A stretch of DNA of 64,000 bases from Xenoacremonium recifei (GCA_012184525.1 WOFQ01000052.1:62001-126000); one strand, 5' to 3'. Shown: positions 1 through 11,339, numbered from the stretch's first letter. Notes: a model not told the origin generated them from the letters alone. Program-made: numbers and translations.

Positions 1-1419
1 CGTGAGCTCCAAAAGCTACTTGACGTCCAAGCATCAGGCCTACTAGAGGATGGCACACCTTCCTCCGAGAAAGATTTCGAAACGGCAAGCGATGGCGATG
101 CTAGCTCGGGATTCAGCACCTTTTACTCGACAGCGACATCCAAGTCACGTATGATGAACTCTCTTCATGTGCCTACGCGATCTACGCCCGATGGCAACGT
201 GATCCCGGTGCGACAGCCTCTGCCTAAGAAGCCCCCAAGCTTGCGTTCAGCTCGGGCGGGTTTGCGAAGGACTATGGCTGCATTATCAGATTTGAAGGCA
301 GAGGAAGACACTTACGTGGATGATGCCCTTCTGCAGAGGAAAGATGCCCTCGTACATCTTAAGAAGATGAGTTCAAGAAGGGACAAGATCTACGCCGAGC
401 TCCATAACTTGGAAGATGATGAAGAAGAACCTCTTGGCCAGGAATTGCGGGAGCTCAGCGCGGAGCAAGACAAGCTCAGCCGAGATATTCGGCTCCTGGA
501 GGAGAAGCTAGTGGGAATGCGCAATCGACGAAGATGGGTTCGCGAGAAGATTGAGGATGTCAAGAGTCGACGGGAGGCAGGACTAAGTGGTTACAAAGCC
601 GCCGGTCGCGATATTGATACAGAGATTGAGACTCTGATGCGAAGGCCTCCGGTTATACCACTAGACCTGGACGCCCTGCGTCAGGGGGAACATGGTGATG
701 CTGGTGCGGAGGAGGATTCTCCAGGAGGCGTTGAATTCCTTAAACTTCGTCCAGAACGACGAACGCCAGAGATGGCAAAGATGTGGTGGGAGGGCGAGGT
801 TGCTTTATTGAACCGTCGAAAAGCCCAGATTCAAGCGGACCGAGAAGCCTTGGATGAAGGTCTTGAAGCTTGGTCTGACGTGACGAAGCTGGTTGCAGAC
901 TACGAGTCAAGCCTACGTGCGTTTCTGAAGACTCAATTAAAGCACAACGGCCAGATGACATTGCAGCAAGATGCCATCCGCAGCCAAGTCCAAAAGATGG
1001 ACTCAGTAGTCTCCAAGCTTGAGGCTCGGTTGAGCGAGGCGGAGGAAAAACACTGGAACCTCCTCATATGTGCTATTGGGGCGGAACTTGAGGCCTTCCT
1101 CAAGGCTCGAACACTGCTCTTGGCCACCTTCGACGAGAGTGACAAAGAGGAAGACGACACAACACCAATTGCAGCGGATATGGACCGCGCTGATGAAGAT
1201 GGTAAAGATGGACACGCAGATGATGCCAGCAACGGCCATGCGCCACAGCATGACGAGAGCGATAATGAGGTACCACCGGATCTTCTAGTATCCCATTTAG
1301 AGGAGCACGAGCATGACGAGCCAGAAAGTCCTCAGCGCAGCGTGGTTCTAAGGCGAATGGAGAGTGCGAACGAGGTCCCGCCGGAATTTCTTGTCGAGCA
1401 CAGCGAAGACGTCGAATAG
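1..1419 (+). CDS. ATG28: Autophagy-related protein 28, C-terminal part (5' truncated)
   Basis: The frame is open from base 1, so the gene starts outside the window; 472 codons and a TAG stop are visible. Atg28 is a coiled-coil autophagy factor of filamentous and methylotrophic fungi, studied mainly in pexophagy. The visible protein has an acidic/Ser-rich start, a basic Pro-rich stretch (PLPKKPPSLRSARAG), then heptad-rich Glu/Lys/Arg/Leu segments (roughly bases 250-620 and 770-1110) that read as coiled coils. The tail is acidic and His-rich, with two similar short motifs around NEVPPDLLVSHLEE and NEVPPEFLVEH. No intron is needed in the visible part. It converges on the ATG44-like gene at 2067. 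Family assignment is from recognition of the coiled-coil core, not alignment; another coiled-coil protein is a remote alternative. Confidence 0.75.
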   Translation, partial: RELQKLLDVQASGLLEDGTPSSEKDFETASDGDASSGFSTFYSTATSKSRMMNSLHVPTRSTPDGNVIPVRQPLPKKPPSLRSARAGLRRTMAALSDLKAEEDTYVDDALLQRKDALVHLKKMSSRRDKIYAELHNLEDDEEEPLGQELRELSAEQDKLSRDIRLLEEKLVGMRNRRRWVREKIEDVKSRREAGLSGYKAAGRDIDTEIETLMRRPPVIPLDLDALRQGEHGDAGAEEDSPGGVEFLKLRPERRTPEMAKMWWEGEVALLNRRKAQIQADREALDEGLEAWSDVTKLVADYESSLRAFLKTQLKHNGQMTLQQDAIRSQVQKMDSVVSKLEARLSEAEEKHWNLLICAIGAELEAFLKARTLLLATFDESDKEEDDTTPIAADMDRADEDGKDGHADDASNGHAPQHDESDNEVPPDLLVSHLEEHEHDEPESPQRSVVLRRMESANEVPPEFLVEHSEDVE

Positions 1420-2066
1420 GGACAGGCGGGCGTGATTTGGTTTAGAGAAGAGATTGAAAGACAACATTCTTGAAGATTTTCTGGGGGATTCTGTAGCGAT
1501 ACCCATCATTTTTTGGAGTAGGAGTAATTCTTTGGGATCAAAGATAGCGATCATCAATATTTTACATGAGTGACGATGTTCCTGCAAGATTTTTGATACA
1601 TCTCAGTGATCTTATAGATTGATCTCGAGCTCCTGATACGAAAATATCACATTGGCCAGTTCCCGAGTAGGCTCAGACGCCTGGCCTCCAGGGTTCCGGA
1701 TGAGAATAATTCTTGATGGCCAGACTAATATTCAAAATAACGATGCCCACGAGATAATGCGTGGTCTGCAAATTGATGTCATTTCTTCATATAAGAGCAT
1801 GCGTATCCATATCCCAAAAACGCCCATGCGAAGACGAAACGTCCTCGACACCAAGTCCACAACCTGATATCAACAGCTGTTGGGCCTTCTCTTCACCCGT
1901 CGAGGCTCTCCAATCATGCCACGTAGCTGCACTGCTATTCTGCCAGCGTATAGAATTTCAAAGCAGTCCCCGAACATGAAAGTCTCAAACAGCGGTGATC
2001 GATATATGCATAATCAGATGAGCGGAGATGCGGTCATGTTCAGTCGGTGAGTGTATCTGCGCGTGT
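1420..2066. other. Convergent 3' flanks of ATG28 and ATG44
   Basis: This is AT-rich sequence with only short unsupported frames. It should hold both 3' UTRs. No RNA gene or repeat was seen. Confidence 0.6.
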
Positions 2067-2619
2067 TTATCGGGTCCGCTCGAAGAAGCCGCTGGAGCCG
2101 GCGATGGCAACTGACTGGTCCATGACCCATTCGCCCACGCCCAGGTACTTGTCAATCCACTTGGACATTTCTTTGTTTTCGCCGGCAACCTTGTCCGTCT
2201 TGAAGCTGGGTCTAGGACATCCCGAAACGGGTTCGAGTCAGACGATGAACGCTTCGAGGGGTATCGCGAGGGTCGTGGCGGGGCAACTCACGTCAAGCCG
2301 GTAGAGCGCTTCATTCCTGCGAGGAAAGCCGAGACTGTAGGAGGATCGGTCAGTGGTCTGTCGTTGAGAGAGGCTTGAGGCGACTCGGGATGCGGAGCTT
2401 CGGCCGGACACGGAGCGGCGCCGGAGGAGTGGAAGAGGAACTTACTGAGCACGGCGTCGAAGGCGTAGTGTGTCAACCGTCCAACCTTTGACCAGAGCCC
2501 CAGAGTCAGCAGGTTGAGGAGCTGCGAGCAGTCTTAGAAGGGGCAGAGCTCGAGAACAGACGGATGGCCTCGGATGGAGGCCGGCTAGCGGAGGGAGGGG
2601 ATGGAGGACGTACCACCAT
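2067..2619 (-). CDS. ATG44: Mitofissin Atg44 homologue (DUF1748), four exons
   Basis: Exons on the minus strand: 2614-2619, 2446-2485, 2292-2334 and 2067-2211, giving 234 nt or 77 residues. All introns are GT-AG (donors GTACGT, GTAAGT, GTGAGT). The spliced protein reads MVVGRLTHYAFDAVL, then ISAFLAGMKRSTGLT, then a charged stretch and GVGEWVMDQSVAIAGSSGFFER. These are the conserved blocks of DUF1748. Known: DUF1748 proteins include Atg44 of yeasts (about 73 residues), an intermembrane-space mitofissin that binds and fissions mitochondrial membranes and is required for mitophagy. The first coding exon is only ATG GTG, so ordinary ORF callers would miss the gene or its start. It lies tail-to-tail with ATG28. 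The family call is strong; function is inferred from the family. The sequence upstream (2635-3027) is open on this strand but is probably 5' UTR. Confidence 0.85.
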
Positions 2620-4619
2620 TGTGACTGCTTTCTGCTACCGAGTATGATACTGGAGATGGGTTCGTAGAGGTCGGGAAGAGAGCCGGTCTCTTCTTTGCGG
2701 GGTAGTGGAGGCGTTTCGGGGTTGGCGATGATATATTACAAGTGCTCCCGGACGTAGCTTGATGATGGAAGGTTCGAGGCTGGACCACTCGGCGTCATGC
2801 GACATCCAAGGCTGAAGCACAGTGAATAGCCGCTTGGCTGTTTCTGGAAAAGCAGCTTCGGCAAGGCTGCGCCGACGTTCCGATGCAGTGGGGAGCAGTG
2901 GTTGGCTGGACAACATGACACTTTCACGTGTTAGGAAACAGATTATGTCAGCCTCGTTATCACCGCCGCTCAAGTTCATCAAATCCCTTATCAAAGGGCC
3001 ATGAAAGTCCCATCCACTCCAGCTCAACAGATGCGGAGACCTGTCCGGACCATTGCTAAAAGAAAATCGGCCGCAGTTGACCCGAATGCAAAGCTAACCC
3101 AGAGCAGATGGAGGGGTCAAGCAGGGTGGGGGAGCTCTTCGATCCGTGTGGTTGCCATGATGCAGCCCGCCAGCCAACCAACTTGCCAATTGTGTAAGTC
3201 GCCCCCTACACCGTACCGGATCTTCGCACGTCTGATGACAAGCTGGTGTTATTCATGCTGGGGGGGCGGCGGATAAGGAGAAACTCAAGCGAAGGTGGCT
3301 CAGCTCAGGAGCGAGTCGAGAGGGATGCTGGAGCGTGATTTTTGGGGGTGCGCAGTTAAGGTGTTAGTGAGCAAAATGTCGAAGCTAAGAAAAAAAAAAG
3401 AACGGCCGTGAATGCCATCCATGAGCGGGGGACGGCATAATAAAAATTTGGGGTGAAAAGTACCGCCGTGCTACGTGGTACTCCGGCGTATTGGAACGAA
3501 TGCCAAAATCCCTCAGAGGCCTGTCGTTCTGGCTAACCGCAGAGTCCATACTCGATGTGGCTTGGAAGAGGCTTGGTTGATCCCCAACGATGGAGTTGAG
3601 CGACGGACGGGCTGCGCGGACTGGCTCGTTTCGGTATTTCCACCCCGAGGGGGGCGAGAGGGGAGGTGTCATGGAGTTGGTAATGCGTGTGTTTCATAGG
3701 ACGAGACGGGTTGGTTTCCATGGCATCTCTTGTAATTTAAGCAGGGCGGGATATCCTGTCTGAGTCCATGGATTGTGGTGAAGCGGCACGGCGGCATGGC
3801 GGCAGAAGCAAAACCAGTTCGCATCTATTCCCTCTCCCCCACCCCTTGGCCGTGGCGGGAGCAACAGCCAAATGCAGCGCGACTAAATAAATCCCTTGCA
3901 ACGTGATGTGGTTCGCCATCATGCACCCAGTCACTTCATGTCAAGGCGCAAAGTGAGGCGAGGACGGAAAGCGGCGTGTTTGCAAGCCACGCATTGGCTC
4001 TACATCCCAGGTCTCGGCGAGTCACTGGTACTTGCCAGCTTGTATCCTTCCTCTCTGTCGCTCAGGAAACTCTCGTCCAAGCAACGTGCTCGTCGGCGCG
4101 CACGGCCAACCGAAAAGCAGACAAATGGCATGAGTAAGGGACGAGAAATGGCGAGTTGGAGGTTCACCAGCCGACCTGAAAAGGGCGCCTCGCAGGTGTC
4201 AGGCAGTTCGTGGGCAGAACAGAACAGCGGATCGAGCTACTGTGCCTCTAGCAGTAGCGCCAGAGCAGAAAAACGTTGCGCAGTGGCAGGCCCTGACTGG
4301 GCTCAATCCCTGCCTGGGCCCTTGCTGGGGGAGACAGCGATGGCCCCTGTAAACGGCGCGATTCAGCGTGCGGGGGTTTCTCTCAAGTGTCGGGTCGGGT
4401 GGATGAAGAGCTCCATCCAGCTCCCATTCCCCAAAACAGCTTCCCGTCGCTAGCGAGCAAACCAAGCCACGGAGGACTGTACACCAGTTGTAGCTCTACC
4501 TCTAGAGTAGGTTTTGGGATTCAGGCAGACTGGGCTAACGAACACAATGACAAGCAGGGCTTTCGATTGGCACTGAGTGAAAGTGGGCGAGGTGAAGTGA
4601 AGAATGCCAGATTCGACTT
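2620..4619. other. Divergent spacer between ATG44 and pyruvate kinase
   Basis: Only short overlapping frames without recognisable domains are present, including a 130-codon minus-strand frame at 2635-3027 and a 185-codon plus-strand frame at 3896-4453. It presumably carries the ATG44 promoter and distal promoter of the glycolytic gene. No tRNA or mobile element was found. Confidence 0.5.
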
Positions 4620-5437
4620 TTTCTCCCCTGCCCTTATCCAGCCCGTCATCTTCACTCACTCCCCTCCTCTTCTTCCTTTTCTCTCCCTCCTCCCTTTCTA
4701 TCCTCACCTCTCTCCTCTAATAATTCCCTCGCAACACACGCCACGGAAACGAAACGCCCTCGCCTGTCTTTTCGACTCAACTAAAATTATACCCAAGGTA
4801 GGCCCGAAGCACGTTCCCCCAGCAGACAGACCACCACCTCATTCCTTTGATTACCATCGTACGGTACGACCTCGACCTCTCACACACCTGCGACGCAAGA
4901 CGGCCTGCATCTGCATCTGTTAGCAGCTACAGGTGCATGAGGTGGCTTGGGGCCCACGTCACGCCCTTTTTTTTCGTTGCTTTTTGCCGCCCTGCAAGTA
5001 CAGGCTTACCTTGCCTTGCTTTGGCTTGCCTCACCTTAAGGCGCCGGGCACGGTGAGCGAGCCCGCCCTGGAGCTGGAGTCCAATTGGGATTGGATCCAG
5101 TCCAGGCCAATACCAGCGGCGGTCTGCACCTGCCCGGCCTGCATCACATCACCCACCCCTTCCTTCCTCATTATCTGTCTGCCCTCTTACGAACAGCAAT
5201 CCCCAAATCCAAATCTTCCCCCCTCCAACCACCTCCCGTCAACAAACCACGCTGTCCATCAGCAGTCTTATCGCCAAGTCCTAGAATTACCTCCTCCTCT
5301 TCCTCCGCCCTTTTATCCTTTTTGCTTTTTTTCTTATTTATCCCTTCGCTATCCTCCATCCCTTCACAACACCCCTCCACAGCTATAGCTTTGCTTGACC
5401 CCGCCTCAACAACTCGCCCACGCTAACAATCCTCACC
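4620..5437 (+). promoter_or_regulatory. Pyrimidine-rich promoter/leader of pyruvate kinase
   Basis: Two long C/T-rich blocks (about 4620-4740 and 5150-5400) precede the ATG, which sits in CTCACCATGG context. CT-rich blocks just upstream of the start are typical of strongly expressed filamentous-fungal housekeeping genes. A possible 5' UTR donor (AAG|GTAGGC) lies near 4797, but no acceptor could be fixed. No convincing TATA box is visible. Confidence 0.5.
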
Positions 5438-7118
5438 ATGGCTCAGAAATTCTCCCACAAGCGTACCCAGAGCGTCATGGCTGCCACCGCGCAGGACCAC
5501 CTCGAGTTCGGGGGCAAGATCTCCTGGCTGGCCTCGCTGAACACGGCCTTCCGCCCCGAGCGCAACTACCGCCGCTCCTCCATCATCTGCACCATCGGCC
5601 CCAAGACCAACTCCGTCGAGGCCATCAACAAGCTGCGAGCCTCCGGTCTCAATGTTGTCCGCATGAACTTCTCCCACGGCTCATATGAGTACCACCAGTC
5701 CGTCATCGACAATGCCCGCGCCGCTGAGGCCGCCCAGCCTGGCCGACCCGTGGCCATTGCCCTCGATACCAAGGGCCCTGAGATCCGAACCGGCAACACC
5801 CCCAACGATGAGGATATCCCCATCGCTGCCGGCACCGTCATGAACTTCACCACCGACGAGAAATATGCCACCTCGTGCAACACCGAGAACATGTCAGTTT
5901 AATCCATTGCCAGCTCCGAACTCCCACTAACATGGATTTGACCACAGGTACGTCGACTACAAGAACATCACCAAGGTCATTGAGCCCGGTCGTGTCATCT
6001 ACGTTGACGATGGTGTCCTCGCCTTCGACGTCCTCAACATCAAGGACGACCAGACCATCGAGGTCCGAGCCCGAAACAACGGCTTCATCTCCTCCAAGAA
6101 GGGTGTCAATCTGCCCAACACCGACGTCGACCTGCCCGCTCTCTCCGAGAAGGACAAGGCCGACCTCCGATTTGGCGTCAAGAACAACGTCGACATGGTC
6201 TTTGCCTCATTTATCCGCCGCGCCCAGGACATCAGGGACATCCGTGCCGTCCTCGGCGAGGAGGGCAAGCGCATCCAGATCATCGCCAAGATCGAGAACC
6301 GACAGGGTCTTAACAACTTCCCCGAGATTCTCGCCGAGACGGATGGTGTCATGGTTGCTCGTGGTGACCTTGGTATCGAGATTCCCGCCGCCGAGGTCTT
6401 CGCTGCCCAGAAGAAGCTCATTGCCATGTGCAACATCGCCGGCAAGCCCGTCATCTGTGCCACCCAGATGCTCGAGTCCATGATCAAGAACCCCCGCCCC
6501 ACGCGTGCCGAGATCAGCGATGTCGGCAACGCCATTACCGACGGCGCTGACTGCGTCATGCTGTCTGGTGAGACGGCCAAGGGTGCCTACCCCAGCGAGG
6601 CCGTCCACGAGATGCACGAGGCCTGCCTCAAGGCCGAGAACTCCATCCCCTACGTCTCCCACTTCGAGGAGCTGTGCACCCTCGTCAAGCGCCCCGTCAG
6701 CACTGTCGAGTCGTGCGCCATGGCGGCTGTGCGCGCCTCGCTCGATCTCGGCGCTGGTGGCATCATTGTCCTGTCCACCTCGGGCGAGTCGGCTCGCATG
6801 CTCTCCAAGTACCGCCCTGTCTGCCCCATCTTCATGGTGACCCGGAACCCTACGACTTCCCGATTCGCCCATCTGTACCGTGGCGTCTACCCCTTCCTGT
6901 TCCCTGAGGCGAAGCCCGACTTCACCCAGGTCAACTGGCAGGAGGATGTTGACCGCCGCATCAAGTGGGCCGTCAACAACGCTCTCGAGCTCGGTGTCCT
7001 GACTGCGGGCGATACCGTGGTGGTTGTCCAGGGCTGGAAGGGAGGCATGGGCAACACCAACACGCTCCGTATTGTCACTGCTGATCCCGAGCACCTGGGC
7101 ATCGGCCAGCAGCTGTAA
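5438..7118 (+). CDS. PYK1: Pyruvate kinase
   Basis: Exons 5438-5892 and 5948-7118 (one 55-nt GTCAGT...CAG intron splitting Met152) encode 541 residues. The enzyme transfers phosphate from phosphoenolpyruvate to ADP, the last cytosolic step of glycolysis. Visible family motifs: NFSHG (77-81) after the [10 protein letters not shown] strand, [12 protein letters not shown] at the A/B domain boundary, YVDDGVLAF in the B domain, the active-site region KIENRQG (about 266-272) followed by [20 protein letters not shown], and a C-domain ending in GNTNTLRIV. Codon use is strongly biased to C-ending codons, as expected of a highly expressed gene. The N-terminus carries about 18 extra residues ([10 protein letters not shown]...) before the usual start region; a downstream ATG at residue 14 is an alternative start. 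Typical fungal enzymes are about 510-530 residues. Confidence 0.97.
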
Positions 7119-8884
7119 AGGCTGACACCGAGACTTGGAAATATCCAGGACACAGCTGGGCGGATACCCCCAGTCAACAGGCAACGATGATTGCCAACGC
7201 CATATGACACAAAAACACACATCAAACTCACATTCACAAGCACAATCACAAGCACGCAGACGCACGTAATGATAGACAGGGTTCTTTTACACGGGTTGTT
7301 AGGGTTTAGGTATGGGACAATGTCTTCCGAGTTTCTGAATCGAATCGATACGACTACAGGATCGAGAATTAGGGAATGAAGGAAGAAAAAAAAATGAGAG
7401 ACATATTCTCCAAATATTTGGTTTCCCCAACTCCCCTTTTGGCTTGAGAGTGATGCTGTAACCCCCCATTCAATGTGCCCCGGTGTTGACTTGAATCGTT
7501 TCATGCTTACTCACCTAGGTACGCTCCCGTCACATGCAGTTTTCCATTCTATGGAGTACGACAAGCAGATATGAGCTCTCAAAAAAATTTTTGCATGGGT
7601 TTCGACTTGTTTCGACAGGTTGCCTCCGATTTCAGCTCACTTCAGCTCACCCTCAAGCATCATGGCAGCGGATGAGTTCATGCAATCACCCCAGCGCCAC
7701 GGACGAGCAAGGATAATGCATGTGCGGCCTGACCCTGACGGCCCGCGAGGCAAATCCCTGGAGACAGCCCCTGGGTCGCTGGGCCCGAAGATGCTCCTGG
7801 CTCAAGACGGCATGGGCTGATCGCCAGTGGGCTCATCGACATGAACTCATAAGGCGGGACGTCACCTTGCAGCATGACAGATGGAAAGCTTCGAAGTCTG
7901 ACATGACGAGCCGGGCTGAGTCTTTCGCCCGGAGGTTTCCCGTTTGTCCAGTTTTGAGATGGCGGATCAGATCATACCAGATCACGATAGTTCCTGTCAC
8001 GTTGTCAGACCACTGTCCCAGTCGAATCGACATAGCCAGCCAACCAATCGGCAAGGCTGCGAGGACTGCATACACGGTGCTGCGTATGACTGACCGATCA
8101 TCCGGCCCGCAGCGGACACGTGGTGCACTATATCATGGATTCTTCGACTTTATTCCTCAAGGATCTTATACTTAACTTTGTGATATCAAGATCCACTACT
8201 TGGAAGTAAGGAGGTTGCGAGATTCGTCAGCGGTAGAGGGTGTAGTGTGTGCTCTCTTGTCAACAGGCATACTGCCTTTGAGTGTGTTCTTCTAATTTCT
8301 CTCTATTTGGATGTTCGGGATGTTTCTAGGGTTAAAGTTAACCAAGGGGGTCGGTTCTTCTAGACCAAAACCCGCAGGGTATTCATCGTTTGGGAGTTTC
8401 CCTTAGTGGTTACGGATCAGTTAGCATTCGGTAAAGCCCGTTTCTTTTTGATCGCTTCGGAAGAATTTGCATCGGCTGGATGTGTATTCCAAGTTCGTAG
8501 AGTTCATGGAGAAGTCAGCAATGAAAATTTTGGGTCAAAGCTTAAGTGCAGAGTTCACCTTTGTTTTTTATGAAAATTAAGTAGTGTTCATCACTCGACA
8601 AAACATGGTTTGAACAAGCTCAAAGGGTTGTTCTGAGGCGATAATTTACTTTGCTACTCAAATGGAGGCTCAATCTCCGATATGGCTGTGAAAGATCTCA
8701 AGGTTGATTCCATTATTATAAGTCTTCAGAAATTCTCGCTCATCATCTTGAAGCTACGACCACAGCCAGCTCCTTAGCATCAGGCAGCTAACACTTCTAT
8801 GCTACCCCGTCACCTCCGACTAACAAACACGCGCAATCCATCTCACATTCACCTTCAAAGTAAAAAAAAAAAGGAGAAGAAGAA
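7119..8884. other. Intergenic region after pyruvate kinase
   Basis: It begins with the 3' UTR of pyruvate kinase and becomes AT-richer after about 8150. Short frames such as 7720-8175 show no domain or coding bias. A lone TTAGGGTTTAGG near 7300 is not a telomere tract. No RNA gene was seen. Confidence 0.55.
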
Positions 8885-9130
8885 ATGTGTCAACAAGCCC
8901 GCATCGTTTATCAGTGCCAGCATTGGGAGCTCCGACCGGGCATGCCATCTGTGCGCTGCAAAAATGCTAAAGAGACCAATCATATGCTGTGCGGATGCTT
9001 CACTGAAGATACCCTATTTTCAGTCCGTATGCCAGAGCTGTGTCCTGATTGCAAGGCCAGTAGGCCACGCGCTCCACTGGTTCAATTCCCTGAACGTTAC
9101 GCATTGACGGACCGAGCTGTGTTCATTTGA
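8885..9130 (+). CDS. Small Cys-rich protein of unknown function
   Basis: A single-exon frame of 81 codons starts at an ATG after a purine-rich leader. The predicted protein has seven cysteines (residues 2, 11, 25, 36, 38, 52, 55), including the pairs CGC and CPDC (the latter within ELCPDC), plus His at 13 and 33. It has no signal peptide or membrane segment. The spacing recalls small cytoplasmic fungal proteins that probably bind zinc, often starting MC with CxxC near the end. I know no named function. It is isolated: about 1.8 kb from pyruvate kinase and converging on the MFS gene. It could be a chance ORF, but the Cys pattern and the ordered ELCPDC motif argue for a real gene. Confidence 0.5.
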   Translation: MCQQARIVYQCQHWELRPGMPSVRCKNAKETNHMLCGCFTEDTLFSVRMPELCPDCKASRPRAPLVQFPERYALTDRAVFI

Positions 9131-9448
9131 TAGCGAGCAGAGTTCAGGGAGGATTGTCAGATACACAACACAAGAACACAAGATACCCGTACCTAACAAT
9201 GGATTGAATGAGATTTTTATGAATACAAAAACTATACCCTTTAATGCAAGACCCCATTGAAATGCCTATGCAAATATCAAGAGTGAGTAATGAGACTAAA
9301 TGTACTATTTGGCCATGTAGACTCAATATCGTCAGGCCATTCCCTATCTCTATATACCCTCCCATCTACACTGCTATGCCCTGCGTTAGTAGCACGAAAA
9401 GAAAAGAGTACGTACTCAGAAAGCCCTTCTATTATATGAGCCAGGCGC
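9131..9448. other. Convergent 3' flanks
   Basis: AT-rich sequence between the small Cys-rich gene and the MFS gene. Nothing recognisable beyond probable 3' UTRs. Confidence 0.5.
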
Positions 9449-11339
9449 CTAGAGATTCTTGATCTCGAATTTCTTCCGAAGATACTCGCCGTATCTGATA
9501 AACAACCAAGGGAACGGTAGTAGCGCTACGGCAATGAAGCCCAGGAGACTGTTGCCCCAGCCCATTCCAAGTTTGTCGTACATCGGGAGGCCAGCCAGGG
9601 GGAGCACTGCGCCAGCCACGGATCGCATGACAGCGTTGGCGGCCAGGGCTGAGGCGGCGTAAATGGTGAAGCTGTCGACGAGGTACATCTGGAGGGACTG
9701 CCAACTGTGTCAGTTAATTAGAAGCAAAGACTATGTGGGAGAGGCAATACCATAAAGATAATGAGGTTGCCCACCCCAATGACTGCTGTGCCGATGATAG
9801 GGGCAATCCAGTGGACTTTGTACTCTGCTGTCCAACCGTAGATGAACAAACCAACGGGCAGCAGAATTGAGCCAGCCTTGAGTGGCGGTAAACGATATTC
9901 GGGTTTCATGCCCTCGGAAACGCGGCCCTCAGCTTCAGCAGCAACGGCATCCGCAGCCGCCTTTTTCTTGATATATTTGTCACTGGCTACGGAAAAGTAC
10001 GCCACACCGATCATGCTACCAACACCAAGGCCTAGGAAAGTGAGGCCGGCGTGGATAGTGCTGAAGCCGTAAATCTCCTCGAAAAGAGGCGTGAGACTTG
10101 TGAACATGAGGTACAGGTAGGCGTAGGCGAGGCCGACGTAGAAACCACAGAGGATACACACGGGAGAGAAGGCAAGCATCTTGAATGGTCGCAGAATGCC
10201 GCGCTTAAAGTAGTCCGCCGGGCTGAGACCAACATCCAACTTGGACCGGAGACGGTCATTACCGGTCTGCCGGCGTAGGCGATTGACCTTGCGCTGGAGC
10301 AGCACGGGGGCATAGGTCTCGCCAGAGAAGATAGTGAAGACGATGGCGAGCGAACCGGCGATTATGGCAAGAATCCAGAAGACCCAACGCCAGCCAAGTC
10401 GCTCAGACACGACTCCGCCAACGACAGGGCCGATGATAGGACCCAGAAGCGGCCCGATGGCGAAGCTGGCCATGGCGGCGCCGCGCTTCTCCTGGACGAT
10501 CATGTCGGCGATGGTGCCGCCGCCGTTGGTCACGGGACAAGACCCGAAGATGCCACTGAGGAAACGGAACGCGATGAGGGAGTTGAGCGAGGGGGCTTTG
10601 GCGCAAGCGATGAGGAATACTACTGTTGTTAGTTGTGGTTTTATACCAAGAAGGGAGATGTAAGCAAACCAATGAAGCCTATGTTGCAGCCGTGATAGAC
10701 GACAACACGTCCATACAGCTCCGACATGGGAGCAAAGACCATGGGTCCAGCTGCAAAACCCAACACATAGACGGACACACAGAACGAGGCCAGCTCCTGG
10801 CTATTACTCTGAAACTCGACCATGAGATTGGGCACACCAGGAGCAAACATAGCTGTAGCCTTAAGTTAGCATTGGACAGACGCATTCAACGAGGGATACT
10901 TGCATGAGGCTAGAGGAGTCACAAAGGTCAGCGAGCTGATGAGCGTGCAGTTGAGCACCTTTCGCCATCGCGCCCAGTTGTAGGGGTTCTGCGGATCAGT
11001 GTCACTATCCCACCAGACAACGTCGCTATCGCTGTCATCACCACCGCTGGTCGTCACATCATGCTGTTTCTCCAGGTCGTGGCCCTTGTCCAGGCTTCTC
11101 CGCTGGCGATTGATGCTCTCGCGTCGCCGGCGCTCTCCCGCCTCGTCCAGCACGTAGCCCAAGCTACTTGGGATGTCGGCATCATGGCCCTCGTCGATGG
11201 CCTCGCGGGTCTTCTCTTCCCGCGTGGGCTCTCGCCTGAGTTCATGGAAGTCGTGAGAGGGTGGCTCATGGGGGGACTTCTCGGGGTCTTCAGGGAGTGA
11301 GGCCTCGACATGGGTCTCTGTGTCTTCTGAGTCCGCCAT
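9449..11339 (-). CDS. MFS transporter, DHA1 (drug:H+ antiporter-1) type
   Basis: Exons on the minus strand: 10904-11339, 10670-10852, 9751-10622 and 9449-9697, giving 579 residues. A long acidic cytosolic N-terminus (about 120 residues, DWWxxDxDPxNPxNW-like motif before the first span) precedes a 12-span carrier. Signature motifs: [14 protein letters not shown] (motif A region with the DHA1 GPxxxAPxSE block), [14 protein letters not shown] (motif C, antiporter type) and the C-terminal [16 protein letters not shown]. Such carriers export drugs, polyamines or metabolites from the plasma membrane; the substrate cannot be told. Intron 1 (10853-10903) is only in frame if a GC donor (GCAAGT) is used, giving the family-typical LASSMFAPGVP; no GT donor keeps the frame. 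The Met codon at 11339 is the first ATG. Confidence 0.9.

Noticed and set aside
2635..3027. 130-codon minus-strand frame upstream of ATG44
   Set aside because: No domain or clear coding bias, and its end runs toward the ATG44 start region; better explained as 5' UTR.
3896..4923. Overlapping plus-strand frames before pyruvate kinase
   Set aside because: Low-complexity promoter/leader sequence without homology-like motifs.
6207..7265. 352-codon frame antisense to pyruvate kinase
   Set aside because: Typical antisense open frame caused by strong codon bias of the real gene.
7295..7312. TTAGGG-like telomere motif
   Set aside because: A single imperfect copy in a 3' UTR, with no tandem array.
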